64,000 bases of DNA, taken from contig JAJLRJ010000003.1 of NCBI GenBank assembly GCA_024195265.1, positions 31,375,643 to 31,439,642 of the forward strand, written 5' to 3'. The stretch's first letter is position 1. Each line of letters starts with the position of its first letter. Under the pieces are notes generated by a model. The model was not told the origin of the DNA, ran no database searches, and was given only the letters and a program-made list of their open reading frames with translations. The DNA comes from Dendrophyllia cribrosa. Lineage: Eukaryota > Cnidaria > Anthozoa > Scleractinia > Dendrophylliidae. This document shows, piece by piece, positions 1 to 11,059 of this stretch. Made by a program: the position numbers and the translations under genes.

Positions 1-429
1 GTTTTAACAAATAAGTATATTCCGATGCAGTTATGCAGCGCTTCTTTTTGTCATTTCGTCATTGAAACTCCTGGGAAAAACCTGCGATCAGGCGTTTTGG
101 TACACCAATCGAACTCTAATAAAAGGGATTGTGCTTCTTTAGAAGTCAAATCCCACCCAGAAAAACAAACGTCAATCAAAGATAGCATTTAACATTTAAT
201 CTTGAGTTTAATTATTTCAGCTTCTATTAGCATTTCCATGCAGTTCTACTCTTTCGGATCGAGTTACAAGACGATCGGACTGGCACCAGTTAAAAATCTT
301 CTCAACCACATAGTTTTTAACCTGATCTACAGATTTAATCATGCTATTGTTAGCAGATTTCCTCTTTGATTAACGACTCTACCAAGCTCGTCGGTTTCTG
401 TTGCTACTGCTTGTCACGTGTTATTTTAC

Positions 430-3400
430 TTAAAAAATACCAATATTAAGTGAGAACTGGAGCGAGATGGAGATGAATGGGAAGAAAAAACGCTTTTTAT
501 CTGACAGTTTGGCTTTCTTGTTGCCATAGTTGTAAACAATCTGCATTCCTGTTTTACACTTCCCCGTGTCCCCCAAGTGCCTGACTCCCATTTCACTGGT
601 TAATTTGTCGGCCAGCTCAGATCCAAAAGCATCTAAGATGGGACAAAACAACACGTTTTTAGAACAAAGCTTATTTTAACTCACTATGGATCTCGCTAAG
701 TTGTCTGTTTCGTTTACTGGATCATATTATTACTATAGGATTTTTGAATGCTAACTGAAAAATCCAGATTCCCTTTGTAGTACATGTTTAGACGTCCACG
801 GATCTGAGTGAAATGAGCCATTGGATAAGCCTTGTGTGTGAACACAGGTTTACCATCCTTTCTTTGTGTGGTGGACTGTGCTCTTAAATGGATGCGTCAG
901 TTATAAATTTAGCCTTTTCTAAATGCGATATTTAGGGATTTTTAAGCAGATTAAAACGAAATAATAACGCTAAGAAATATAAATACGATGTTGAACTTTG
1001 TTGTTAGTATGTGTTTGTTTGTTTGTTGAACTTGGTTGTTAGTATGTATTTGTTTGTTTGTTGAACTTTGTTGTTAGTATGTGTTTGTTTGTTTGTTGAA
1101 CTTTGTTGTTACTATGTGTTTGTTTGTTTGTTGAACTTTGTTGTTAGTATGTGTTTGTTTGTTTGTTGAACGTTGTTGTTACTATGTGTTTGTTTGTTCG
1201 TTGAACTTTGTTGTTAGTATGTGTTTGTTTGTTTGTTGAACTTTGTTGTTACTATGTGTTTGTTTGTTTGTTTGTTGAACTTTGTTGTTAGTATGTGTTT
1301 GTTTGTTTGTTGAACTTTGTTGTTAGTATGTTTTTGTTTGTTTGTTGAACTTTGTTGTTAGTATGTGTTTGTTTGTTTGTTGAACTTTGTTGTTAGTATG
1401 TGTTTGTTTGTTTGTTGAACTTTGTTGTTACTATGTGTTTGTTTGTTGAACTTTGTTGTTACTATGTGTTTGTTTGTTTGTTTGTTGAACTTTGTTGTTA
1501 CTATGTGTTTGTTTGTTTGTTGATCTTTGTTGTTAGTATGTGTTTGTTTGTTTGTTGAACTTTGTTGTTACTATGTGTTTGTTTGTTTGTTGAACTTTGT
1601 TGTTACTATGTGTTTGTTTTGACGATTTAAAGCTTGCGAAAGCAGTTTTACAAACTTGAAGTTTCATTCCCTCCGAAATCGAGTGAACAGCAAACCGTGT
1701 GCGCCGTGGTCCTAGATTTAATTTCATCAGTTCCGTACGTGTTCCAGCTCATGGTCGAGCATCAATCTTATGGATTAAAAGCTAGTTATAAAATCGATTC
1801 AATTAAATATTTGATCTCATTCAGTTAAGTACTATGAAACAGATTTACCAGACAGCAAATCGTTTAGTTCTTGTTCAATCACTGGAACCTTTGAGCAGTC
1901 CACTATCTTGTAGTAGTAGTACGATTTCTGGATAAGAAAAAATAAAAGATGATTAGTATTCAGTCTACAAGAAAACAGAACATGATAAAAAAAACTCTGT
2001 GGATTTGTTTTTAAGTTAAAGTACTTCACAATACGAACATCAAAATACAATGGCTTCTTATATAATTATTTTCCACAGTTGACTTCGTTCCGGAGAGACC
2101 TCAGTGTCATACGCAGCCCTTATTTGTGTCGTCACGCAACGCTTCTGCCCACAAACGTTTGTGGGGAGGAGCGTTGCGTGACGACACAAATGACGGCTGA
2201 GCAGGGCATTGGAGAGACCTAAGAGAAATCTCCAACTGGGGGCGTGTTCTATTGGGGACAACCGTTTTCGGTTGGTTGGGTTGGTTGGATTTTTTTCGTG
2301 TTCTATTGGGAAAAAACCGTTTTCGGTTGGTTTGGTTGATCAACCATTTCAACAAGCTCTGAACCTGGTTGAAATGGTTGAAACCGAAAAAACCGAAAAT
2401 GGTTGAAAAGTGTTCTATTGGAACGCCTCAACGAAATCAACCAAAACTGGTTTAGGTTGAAACGGTTGATCCCAATAGAACTCGACCTGGATTTCTATTA
2501 AGAGATTTTGCGTTTCACTGATTTACACAAACTGTGAACCATCCGGGTTTCCCCGAGTAAATAGTGTTCTTGCGCAATGGGAAAGATAATGTCACGTGAC
2601 ACTAGATACAAGGTGATAACATGCCTGTCGATTTTCCGGTTCGCCAGGTTTTTTCACCCGCGTGATAGTAACTTCCTTCTGGTAGTCATGACCCTCGAGA
2701 TTTGCCTTCTTTAACATTTTCTGTATCTGAGAAGCTGAGACATGAAGGTCGAGGTTGTAAAGCTTCACTTGTAGTGATTCTCCGGTATTGGCCTCTGTGG
2801 ATTTAGACAAAAATAATTGTCATGTAAAATATTTTGCAATTGTTATAAGTTTCCTTTTATTATTTCAATACTTAGAGATCGCAAGGGTACGAACTACCTT
2901 TGTAGATGTATTTTCAAGAGAGAAAAGAGAAGCAAAGAACTTGGTCGTTGGCACACTGGTTTTGAGGATACGAAATGCTAAAACACCATTGCAAATTCGA
3001 TTTAATTTATTGAGTAGCAAGTTTGGGTACAGCCAAAGGTAAATAATTACATCGTCCTCCATTCCTTGCCCAAAACAATTATAAGCCATTTTTTTTGTCT
3101 GATTACAATGTGCCTGTGTGTTTTATAACTACGATATAAATTTGATGGCACTTGTTAAAACAGGTATAATCAGGTAATACACATGTTTAGGAAATACAAG
3201 CAAAAGACCACACCCACACGGAATTGCTAACTTGATCAGAAAAATCAGTGGTACCCCTGACAAAAATAAGACCCTGTTCATGAACCTAAACAACCTTGTT
3301 TCTTACTTGACATCAGAAATATGAGAAACTGTTAAAGCTGACTTGCAAAATACAGACTCTTAGATGTGTATGTGTGTACTGTATGTATTTTTATATTAAT

Positions 3401-3662
3401 CATATTTTTTATATCATATGAATAGTCGAGTTTTTAAACATGAGCCTACTGCTCCTACACTATCGACGATAAATAAATTTACTTACTTACTTACTTATTT
3501 ATTTATTTACTTACTTACTAACTTATTCGTGGCAATCTAATGAATCTAAAATAACTGAAACACGAGGTAGATTAGCAATTCTCAGGCAAAATCAGACTTA
3601 CCGACAGCCGTGGAAAAGAGAAACAAACCCAAAAGGACTGCGGTGAGCTCAGACAGCATCAT
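430..3662 (-). CDS. Secreted protein family, copy 1 (four exons, 170 aa)
   Basis: Exons (minus strand): 3602-3662, 2625-2794, 1849-1927, 430-632. Phases agree (1,0,1) and the total is 513 nt. Exon 1 gives MMLSELTAVLLGLFLFSTAV, a hydrophobic signal peptide, and ends at GTAAGT. Exon 2 starts after CAG with EANTGESLQVKLYN. To keep the frame, intron 2 must use a GC donor (CAG|GCATGT). Exon 3 begins KSYYYYK and holds a Cys (DCSKVP). Exon 4 begins DAFGSELADK, holds the second Cys (GKCKTG) and ends in KKR followed by a hydrophobic 19-residue tail beginning FFFPFISIS. The mature protein would have two Cys, so at most one disulfide. I do not recognise the family; secretion is inferred from exon 1. Copies 2 and 3 conserve every exon boundary. 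Unlike them, the conserved downstream AATAAA site is altered here, and intron 3 holds a large minisatellite. Confidence 0.72.
993..1625. repeat. 35-bp minisatellite in intron 3 of copy 1
   Basis: About 17 copies of a 35-bp unit containing TTGAACTTTGTTGTTAGTATG followed by three GTTT motifs. Units differ mainly by AGTATG versus ACTATG and by the number of GTTT motifs. Copy 3 has a single unit at the same intron position (about 45958-45990), so the array expanded after duplication. Confidence 0.9.
2123..2190. mobile_element. Hairpin MITE core, copy A (intron 2 of copy 1)
   Basis: A 68-bp near-perfect palindrome, TTTGTGTCGTCACGCAACGC to its inverse, with centre ACAAACGTTTGT. Copy 3 has the same hairpin at the same intron position (46495-46562); copy 2 lacks it. 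Confidence 0.85.
2236..2490. mobile_element. Short inverted-repeat element inserted in copy 1 only
   Basis: Absent from the same place in copy 3, where TCCAAC continues directly into GGGATTTC. Ends carry inverted GTTCTATTGGG / CCCAATAGAAC, and the inside is filled with AACCGTTTTCGGTTGGTT-like motifs. A 4-bp CTGG duplication is possible. Family not recognised. Confidence 0.6.
3395..3530 (+). mobile_element. LINE 3' tail ending in (TTAC)n, shared by copies 1 and 3
   Basis: Sequence with ACTATCGACGATAAATAAATT followed by TTAC tetranucleotides, a typical LINE 3' end. It is present in copy 3 (about 47530-47640) and absent in copy 2 (33235-33255), where flanks join directly. Confidence 0.5.
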
Positions 3663-4555
3663 GATCTTTACTGGAAGAGGCTTTCTATGCCGTGAAAGCG
3701 AAGCTGTTATCTGTAACCAGAAACACCTTTGGTTAATCCATGAGCTTGTATGGGGGTAATTTATACCCTTGAAGGACGGTTGCTTACCATTAAAATGTCT
3801 ACATAGGTAGATATTAAGCGTGTACAGCAAGTCAAAGAGAGCACGTACCAGTTGATTAATTAAAAGGTGACACGCATGTAACCAAACGTGCACGCAAACC
3901 GGGAAGAAACAGAGAATAAACAGGTTACATGTAGCAGCATGTTTTTTTCTGTGCTCAGGAACGTTGAAAAGACCATAAGTAATAATATTTTGCTGCGTAT
4001 CTTCAGCGCTGTTAAGCAATGGATTTGCTGATGTTTATCGCGTTTTATCGACATTCTTGGGTTCCAGTTGACTTCATTTACTCTCATTTGGTCACTTGTG
4101 CGTCGATCCATCCGGTGAAAGTGTCTTTGCTATGTTTCGCAAAGAAATGTGATGTGAAATGTTTAGCGATGCAAACGAGGAAAACGACGGACCGCAGTGG
4201 TAAACGACCGACTAAGAAATAAAACCGAGGCTTCTCTGAGGCTTCAAGGGAAGGAATGTAGTTGACGCTTTATTATTTAGTGATAGTCGGCAATTTTAGC
4301 AGATTTAAGGTAGATGCCCTGTGTAATTTTTGTACTCAGAATTATGGCATTTTCGGCCTGTTTGTAGCTTATATCACCTAATATTAAAAAATGTGGTTTT
4401 ATTCCAATATATGGCAAGTTTTAAATTCTACGCCTTGTCAAAGTTTCGCATTTTTACCGGAAATGGGTCGGTTGCATCGTCGGTTACTAGGAAAAAATTG
4501 AGGATATGAAATCATAAGCAGCGGTTTTGCACTCGTGTTCCAAGTGAAGATCAAA

Positions 4556-4819
4556 ATGGCGCGGCTGTTGCGACGAACAAGGAGATGGCTTTCGAGGCCT
4601 TTAAAGCCGAATTTACACGGAATGAGTAAGTTAAATGAAATTTCCTTGTGTGTATTAATTATTTGCAGTATTTTTGACTGGCAAATCCTGCATTTTACAC
4701 AGATTTAGAGTCCCGCTGAGGGACTTGTAAACCTTTTAGGAAGGTTCACTCTTGGTGGAAATGAAACGCCGGACACGGGCCGAGCTCGGCTGTACAGGAA
4801 CTTATGGGCGAAGTTGTGG
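4556..4819 (+). CDS. First two exons of a gene with a mitochondrial-type N-terminus (partial)
   Basis: Exon 1 (4556-4625) starts at ATG in a good context (CAAAATGG) and reads MARLLRRTRRWLSRPLKPNL, then HGM, ending ATGA|GTAAGT. Exon 2 (4740-4819) follows CTTTTAG and reads RFTLGGNETPDTGRARLYRN then LWAKLW, ending TGG|GTAAGT. Phases fit (1, then 0) and both donors are strong. The Arg/Leu/Trp-rich acid-free start resembles a mitochondrial presequence. No following exon was identified; downstream sequence is a MITE and then a tandem array, so the gene may continue past the array or may be a stranded 5' end. Protein family not recognised. Confidence 0.5.
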
Positions 4820-4888
4820 GTAAGTGGAAACTCAAGCATGTAGTTCTTCTCAGTCATTTCACCTTTCTTTTATAGAGTCGGGAGCGAT

Positions 4889-5004
4889 TATAGAATACAG
4901 GGCCACTTTGGTCCACCAAATTAATTTACATGTGTTGGAATGCTTTGTAGCACGAGGCATAACGCAATTGGCATCAGTTAGCTGTAGTGGCCCTGTATTC
5001 TATA
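4889..5004. mobile_element. Small MITE with 19-bp terminal inverted repeats
   Basis: TATAGAATACAGGGCCACT at one end and its inverse at the other, 116 bp in all, inside the intron after exon 2 of the 4556 gene. TA at the outer ends suggests a TA target duplication. Confidence 0.7.
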
Positions 5005-5104
5005 CTTAAGCCAAGACGATTTCATCTTCTTTATGCGTGTGTGATCTTTGCTTGAAATCAACGAGCTTTTTTCATTATCTTCTTTAGATATTTTATCAAC
5101 TGAT

Positions 5105-5300
5105 CACATCTTTCATTCCCCGCGGTATCAATCAATGAAAATCAATCATTGATTGCAATCAATATAATCAATAATAATCAATAATAATTAATTGATTGAT
5201 ATTGATTGGTTAAACCAATCAATAGAAATCGAAACTCACTCACCGACACATCTTAATTTTATTGATTATTATTGATTTTTATTGATAATCAATAACTGGT
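5105..5300. repeat. ATTGAT-rich low-complexity inverted sequence
   Basis: Repeated ATCAAT/ATTGAT motifs on both strands with self-complementary stretches. The rest of 5005-5445 has no gene that I can support. Confidence 0.6.
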
Positions 5301-5445
5301 TATGCAACAGTAAAACCTGAGCTTTTTTGACGTATGTATGTCACGCGTCATATACCCGACAGAATTTTGCACGCTGTGGTAATCTGATTGCACACGCACT
5401 TGAGTTGGATAAAAACGTCTGCAGTAAAACGTCCATAATGTTGAA

Positions 5446-8400
5446 CCAAGATCTAAATACTCTTCACTGTAGCTCCTCAATTTCGCATACCTCTCGAGTA
5501 GCACAACTTCCCTGTGAATAACTGGTGTTGTAGCTGTCTTTACGACTTTAGTCTGAGCTGTTAGCAATCCGCACCCAAACTATATATCACTCGAACACGA
5601 ACGTGGTAATCGATTCGGGGATACCCTTATCCTTTTCTGAACCTCTGTTTTCATTGCTCCATCATATGGAATACCTTTTTTGTTATTTATCCGGTAAGTT
5701 TTAGTCGTGCCAAAAATAAATTGGATACCCTTGAACCGCCGTCAGTATACAATTAAACTGTAGTCAATATCGTTGGTTGATTTCTCGGGTTCATTGATTT
5801 TCTAAGAAATCTCCGTTGCGGGTTATTGTGTTCGGGAGAATAAAAGAAAGTCTTGTATGCTTCCAGACAATGGGGCACCAACGTTATGTAATTATCTTTC
5901 GGCATACGGGTACTTGAGTAGAATGGACTTTGTTCTACATTTATTTATATACCGCTTTTCTAGCATATTCCAAGATAAGATCGTGTACACAGCACAAGAC
6001 TGAATATTAAAATTCCAATCACAGCGTCACACTAACTGAAACCCTCCATGCAAATACATAACATCGAAATACGTTTGTTAACTGAACTGAATACTTAAAT
6101 AAATCCTTTATCCTGAACAATGATATTGCCATACCATTCTTTCATCCAAGCATATGATGCCCGATTTAGGGTGTTAGCTCTATTGTACATTGTACACATT
6201 CATTGTATTAGGTAAAATTATATATTCTAATATATTCTATGGTATTGTATTCTATTGTATTGTCGTTCTTTTGTGCTCTAATATTCTATTGTTTTAACAA
6301 AAGAATAAGTGTTACCCCTAAATCGCGCATGGTATACATCCAAGCACTGACTGTACTGAAAAGTGAGTTGTTGAAAAAAACCACACGTTTACACTTGCAC
6401 GTACGCTTGGGGTACAACACAACAATAGACCCTAACCCTAAAAACAATAGCAGCTGTGTTTTACAAGGCCAATGAAAATAGAGGCTTCTAAGAGCTGCGA
6501 CCCTACCGTACGCTTGCGTCGCGCCAGTTCGTAGCCAGTATCTTGTGCTTTTGCTTGCTCATGCTTACGCTTTAGTGAGCTTGCGTTGCGTGTAAACAAG
6601 CCTTAATGTAGACATGTTTCTGAAAACGTGCATGATTCCTGATTTAAATAGCTATGCGATATCAATCAGTACCGAAGTTCTTCGATTAATTAAAATATTG
6701 CATTCTGCACAGTTTCTCTCCGCGCTAACGCGCAAACTCTTTAATGAAGGCGCTTTATGAGCCGATGAACTCACTAACACTATTTCCTTCGATCTGTTCC
6801 GATTGCCATTTCACTTTATCCAAACTACGACACGTTTTTTTGGACAGTACTGATTAGTTGAACTGATGGAATAATTGTTCATAACAAGCCTTGTTCTAGA
6901 TTTTAAAGGCATAATTTAAAGCGAAAATGACAGAATAAAATCGCCAAAAATAGACTGTAAAAGTATATATAATAAAACTCGCGCGCCTTCAGGGTTATGC
7001 AGATTATCCATGTAGAACTCTATAATTTGCAAAAAATCCTGTTGTTGCTTTCCTTCGTATTTGCTTTTGTTCGTTATATTTCTTGAAGTGGTACAAGTTG
7101 ATGTAGAACGAGTGGTCTTTCTTTCAGATTGTGGAAAGGCATTTGTTAATTATACAACTACCTAAAACTTTTAAGACTGCTACAGGCACGTCACGGGTAG
7201 ACGGTGTAGCGCAAACATGCTAAAATCGATTAGCAGGTTCTTTTGATCCCATTCGGATAATATCTAAATACTCTTCACTGTAGCTCCTCAATTTCGCATA
7301 CCTTTCGCGTAGCACAACTTACCTTTGAATAACTGGTGTTGTGGCTGCCTTTACGACTTCAGTCTCAGCTGTTAGTAAACCGCACCCAAACTATATACCA
7401 CTCGATCACGAACGTGGTAATCGATTCAGGGATGTCACTACCTATCTTTTCTGAACCTCTGTTTTTTTGGTCCATCATATTGAATACCTTTTTTGTTATT
7501 TATCCGGTAAGTTTTAGTCGTGCCAAAAATAAATTGGATACCCTTGAACCGCCGTCAGTACACAATTAAACTGTAGTCAATATCGTTGGTTGGTTTCTCG
7601 GGGTCATTGATTTTCTAAGAAATCTCCGTTGCGGTCATAGTGTTCGGGAAAATAAAAGAAAGTCTTGTATGCTTTCAGACAACGGGGCACCAACGTTAAT
7701 ATGTGATGATCTTTCGACATACGGGTAGTTGTGTAGAATGGACTTTGTTCTACATTTATTAATAGCTTTTATAACATATTCCACAGGGACGGCGGAGCGT
7801 ATTTTCAATTGGGGGGGCTTGAAAGAGAGCGCCAGAGACGCGATATTTTTTATTTCTTTTTAATTTTTATCTTTATGCTTGAAATTGGGGGGGGGGGGGG
7901 GGGGGGGGGGGGCTAAAGCCCCCCCCAGCCCCCCCGGCTCCGCCGTCCCTGTTCCAAGATAAGATCGTGAACACAGCACAAGACCGAATATTAAAATTTC
8001 AATCACAGCACCACACTAACTGAATCTCTCCATGCAAATACATAACAGCGAAATACGTTTGTTAACTGAACTGAATACTTAAAGAAATTCCTTATTCTGT
8101 ATAATGATATTGCTATGCCATACTTTCATCCAAGCACTGACTGTACTGAAAAGTGAGTTGTTGAAAAAACCACAGCGTTAACACTTACACGTTCGCTTGC
8201 GTCGCGCCAGTTCGCAGCCAGTTTTTTGTGCTTTTGCTTGCTCATGCTTACGCGTTAGTAGCTTGCGTTGCGTGTAAACAAGTCTTAATGGAGACATGAT
8301 TCTGAAAACGTGCATTCCTGATTTAAATAGCTATGCGACATCAATCAGTACCGAAGTTTTTTGATTAATCAAAAATTTGCATCCTACACAGTTTTTATTT

Positions 8401-10821
8401 ATTCCTTTTTTCCGCGTTAACGCGCAAACTCTTTAATAATGGCGCTGTACGAGCCGATGAACTTACTAACACTAACACTATTTTCTTCGATCTGTTCGAT
8501 TGCAATTTCACTTTATCCAAACTACGACACTTTCTTGGGCAGTACTGATTAGTTGAATGGAATAATTGTTCATAACACGCTTTGTTATAGAATTAAAAGG
8601 CATAATTCAAAGCGAAAATTACAGAATAAAATCGCCAAAAATAGACTGTAAAAGTATTTATAATAAGACTCGCTCGCCTTCAGGGTTATGCAGATTATCT
8701 ATGTAGAACTCTATAATTTGCAAGAAATCCTGTTGTTGCTTCCCTTCGTATTTGCTTTTGTTCGATATATTTCTTGAAATCAGGGTACAAGTTGACGGGG
8801 AACGAGTGGTCTTTCTTTTAGATTGTGGAAAGGCATTTGTTAATTATACAACTACCTAAAATTTTTAAGGCTGCTACAGGCGCGTCACGGGTAGACGGTG
8901 TAGCGCAAACATGCTGGAATCGATTAGCAGGTTCTTTTGATCCCCTTCGGTTAATATCTAAATACTCTTCACTGTAGCTCCTCAATTTCGCATACCTCTC
9001 GAGTAGCACAACTTCCCTGTGAATAACTGGTGTTGTAGCTGTCTTTACGACTTCAGTCTGAGCTGTTAGCTATCCTGTTATCCTGTTGTTGCTTCCCTTC
9101 GTATTTGCTTTTGTTCGATATATTTCTTGAAATCAGGGTACAAGTTGATGGGGAACGAGTGGTCTTTCTTTCAGATTGTGGAAAGGCATTTGTTAATTAT
9201 ACAACTACCTAAAACTTTTAAGACTGCTACAGGCACGTCTCGGGTAGACGGTATAGCGCAAACATGCTAGAATCGATTAGCAGGTTCTTTTGATCCCCTT
9301 CGGTTAATATCTAAATACTCTTCACTGTAACTCCTCGATTTCGTTTACCTTTCGAGTAGCACAACTTACCTTTGAATAACTGGTGTTGTAGCTGTCTTTA
9401 CGACTTCAGTCTGAGCTGTTAGTAAGCTGCACCGAAACTATATACCACTGGAACACGAACGGGTAATCGATTCGGGGATGTCACTACCGTTTTTGAACCT
9501 CTGTTTTTATTGGTCCATCATATTGAATACCTCTTTTGTTATTTATCCGGTAAATTTTAGTCGTGCCAAAAATAATTTGGACTGTAGTCAATATCGTCGG
9601 TTGGTTTCTCGGGTTCATTGATTTTCTAAGAAATCTCCGTTGCGGGTCAGTGTCCGGGGAGAATAAAAGAAAGTCTTGTATGCTTCCAGACAACGGGGAA
9701 CCAACGTTAATATGTGATTATCTTTCGGCATACGGGTAGTTGTGTAGAATGGACGCGGTTGTTCTACATTTATTTATAGTTTTTATAGCATATTCCAAGA
9801 TAAGATCGTGTACAAAGTAGAAGACCGAATATTAAAATTTCAATCACAGCGTCACACTAACTGAACCCCTCCATGCAAATACATAACATCGAAATACGTT
9901 TGTTAACTGAACTGAATACTTAAAGAAATCCTTTATTCTGTACAATGATATTGCTATGCCATACTTTAATGCAAGCACTGACTGTACTGAAAAGTGAGTT
10001 GAAAAAACCACAGCGGTTACAGTTGCACGTACGCTTGCGTCGCGCCAGTTCGTAGCCAGTTTCTTGTGCTTTTGCTTGCTCATGCTACGCTTCAGTAAGC
10101 TTGCGTTGCGTGTAAACAAGTCCTAATGGAGACATGATTCTAAAAACGTGCATTCCTGATTTAAATAGCTATGCGACATCAATCAGTACCGAAGTTCTTT
10201 GTGTAATTAAAAAATTGCATTCTACACAGTTTCTCTTTATCCGTGTTTTCCGCGCTAACGCGCAAACACTTCAATGATGGCGCTGTACGAGCCGATAAAC
10301 TCACTAACAATAACATTATTTCCTTCGATCTGTTCCGATTGCCATTTCACTTTATCCAAACTACGACACGTTTTTTTGGACAGTACTAATTTGTTGAACT
10401 GATGGAATAATTGTTCATAACAAGCCTTGTTCTAGATTTTAAAGGCATAATTTAAAGCGAAAATGACAGAATAAAATCGCCAAAAATAGACTGTAAAAGT
10501 ATATATAATAAAACTCGCGCGCCTTCAGGGTTATGCAGATTATTCATGTAGAACTCTATAATATGCAAAAAATCCTGTTGTTGCTTTCCTTCGTATTTGC
10601 TTTTGTTCGATATATTTCTTGAAATCAGGGTACAAGTTGATGGAGAAGGAGTGGTCTTTCTTTCAGATTGTGGAAAGGCATTTGTTAATTATACAACTGC
10701 CAAAAACTTTTAAGACTGCTACAGGCACGTCTCGGGTAGACGGTATAGCGCAAACATACTAGAATCGATTAGCAGGTTCTTTTGATCCCCTTCGGTTAAT
10801 ATCTAAATACTCTTCACTGTA
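5446..10821. repeat. Tandem array of 1.5-1.8 kb units
   Basis: The marker CTAAATACTCTTCACTGTA recurs at 5453, 7265, 8957, 9310 and 10802. This gives units of about 1812, 1692, 353 (internally deleted) and 1492 bp plus a stub. The 353-bp unit jumps from the start of one unit to its last part near 9072. On the minus strand several short open stretches recur, for example TTPVIHREVVLLERYAKLRS and KYEGKQQQDFLQIIEFY, but each unit has stops or frame changes. In the unit at 9303 a 46-nt piece (about 9375-9420) is bounded by TACTAACAG and CAAAG|GTAAGT and looks like an exon. This could be a satellite or a tandemly duplicated gene fragment; I do not recognise the protein. Confidence 0.85.
7784..7951. 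mobile_element. MITE with CAGGGACGGCGGAGC ends and 5-bp duplication TTCCA
   Basis: The 168-bp insert has terminal inverted repeats CAGGGACGGCGGAGC/GCTCCGCCGTCCCTG and contains a long G run. TTCCA is duplicated on both sides (7779-7783, 7952-7956). Other units of the array (near 5970 and 9790) give the empty site CATATTCCAAGAT. A 5-bp duplication with CAGGG ends suggests the hAT5 group. Confidence 0.85.
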
Positions 10822-11059
10822 GCATAACAAGCCAGAGCCCTGATTTTAGGACCAAGCCGAAGTTTAACGTCGCGTTCTTCAAATATTTGTGGGGGATTAT
10901 TAGCGCGCTAGATGTGAATCCTTTGTTTCGAGTGAACAGGGATACTCCATCAAAAGAGGTTGAAACATGTCTTGTAGTTGTCATCAATGTTAAACTTAAT
11001 GAGATTTCTTTCATCCCTGCTCAAAATCCATTAATTCTATTGAAGCCGAATAATTTCGT

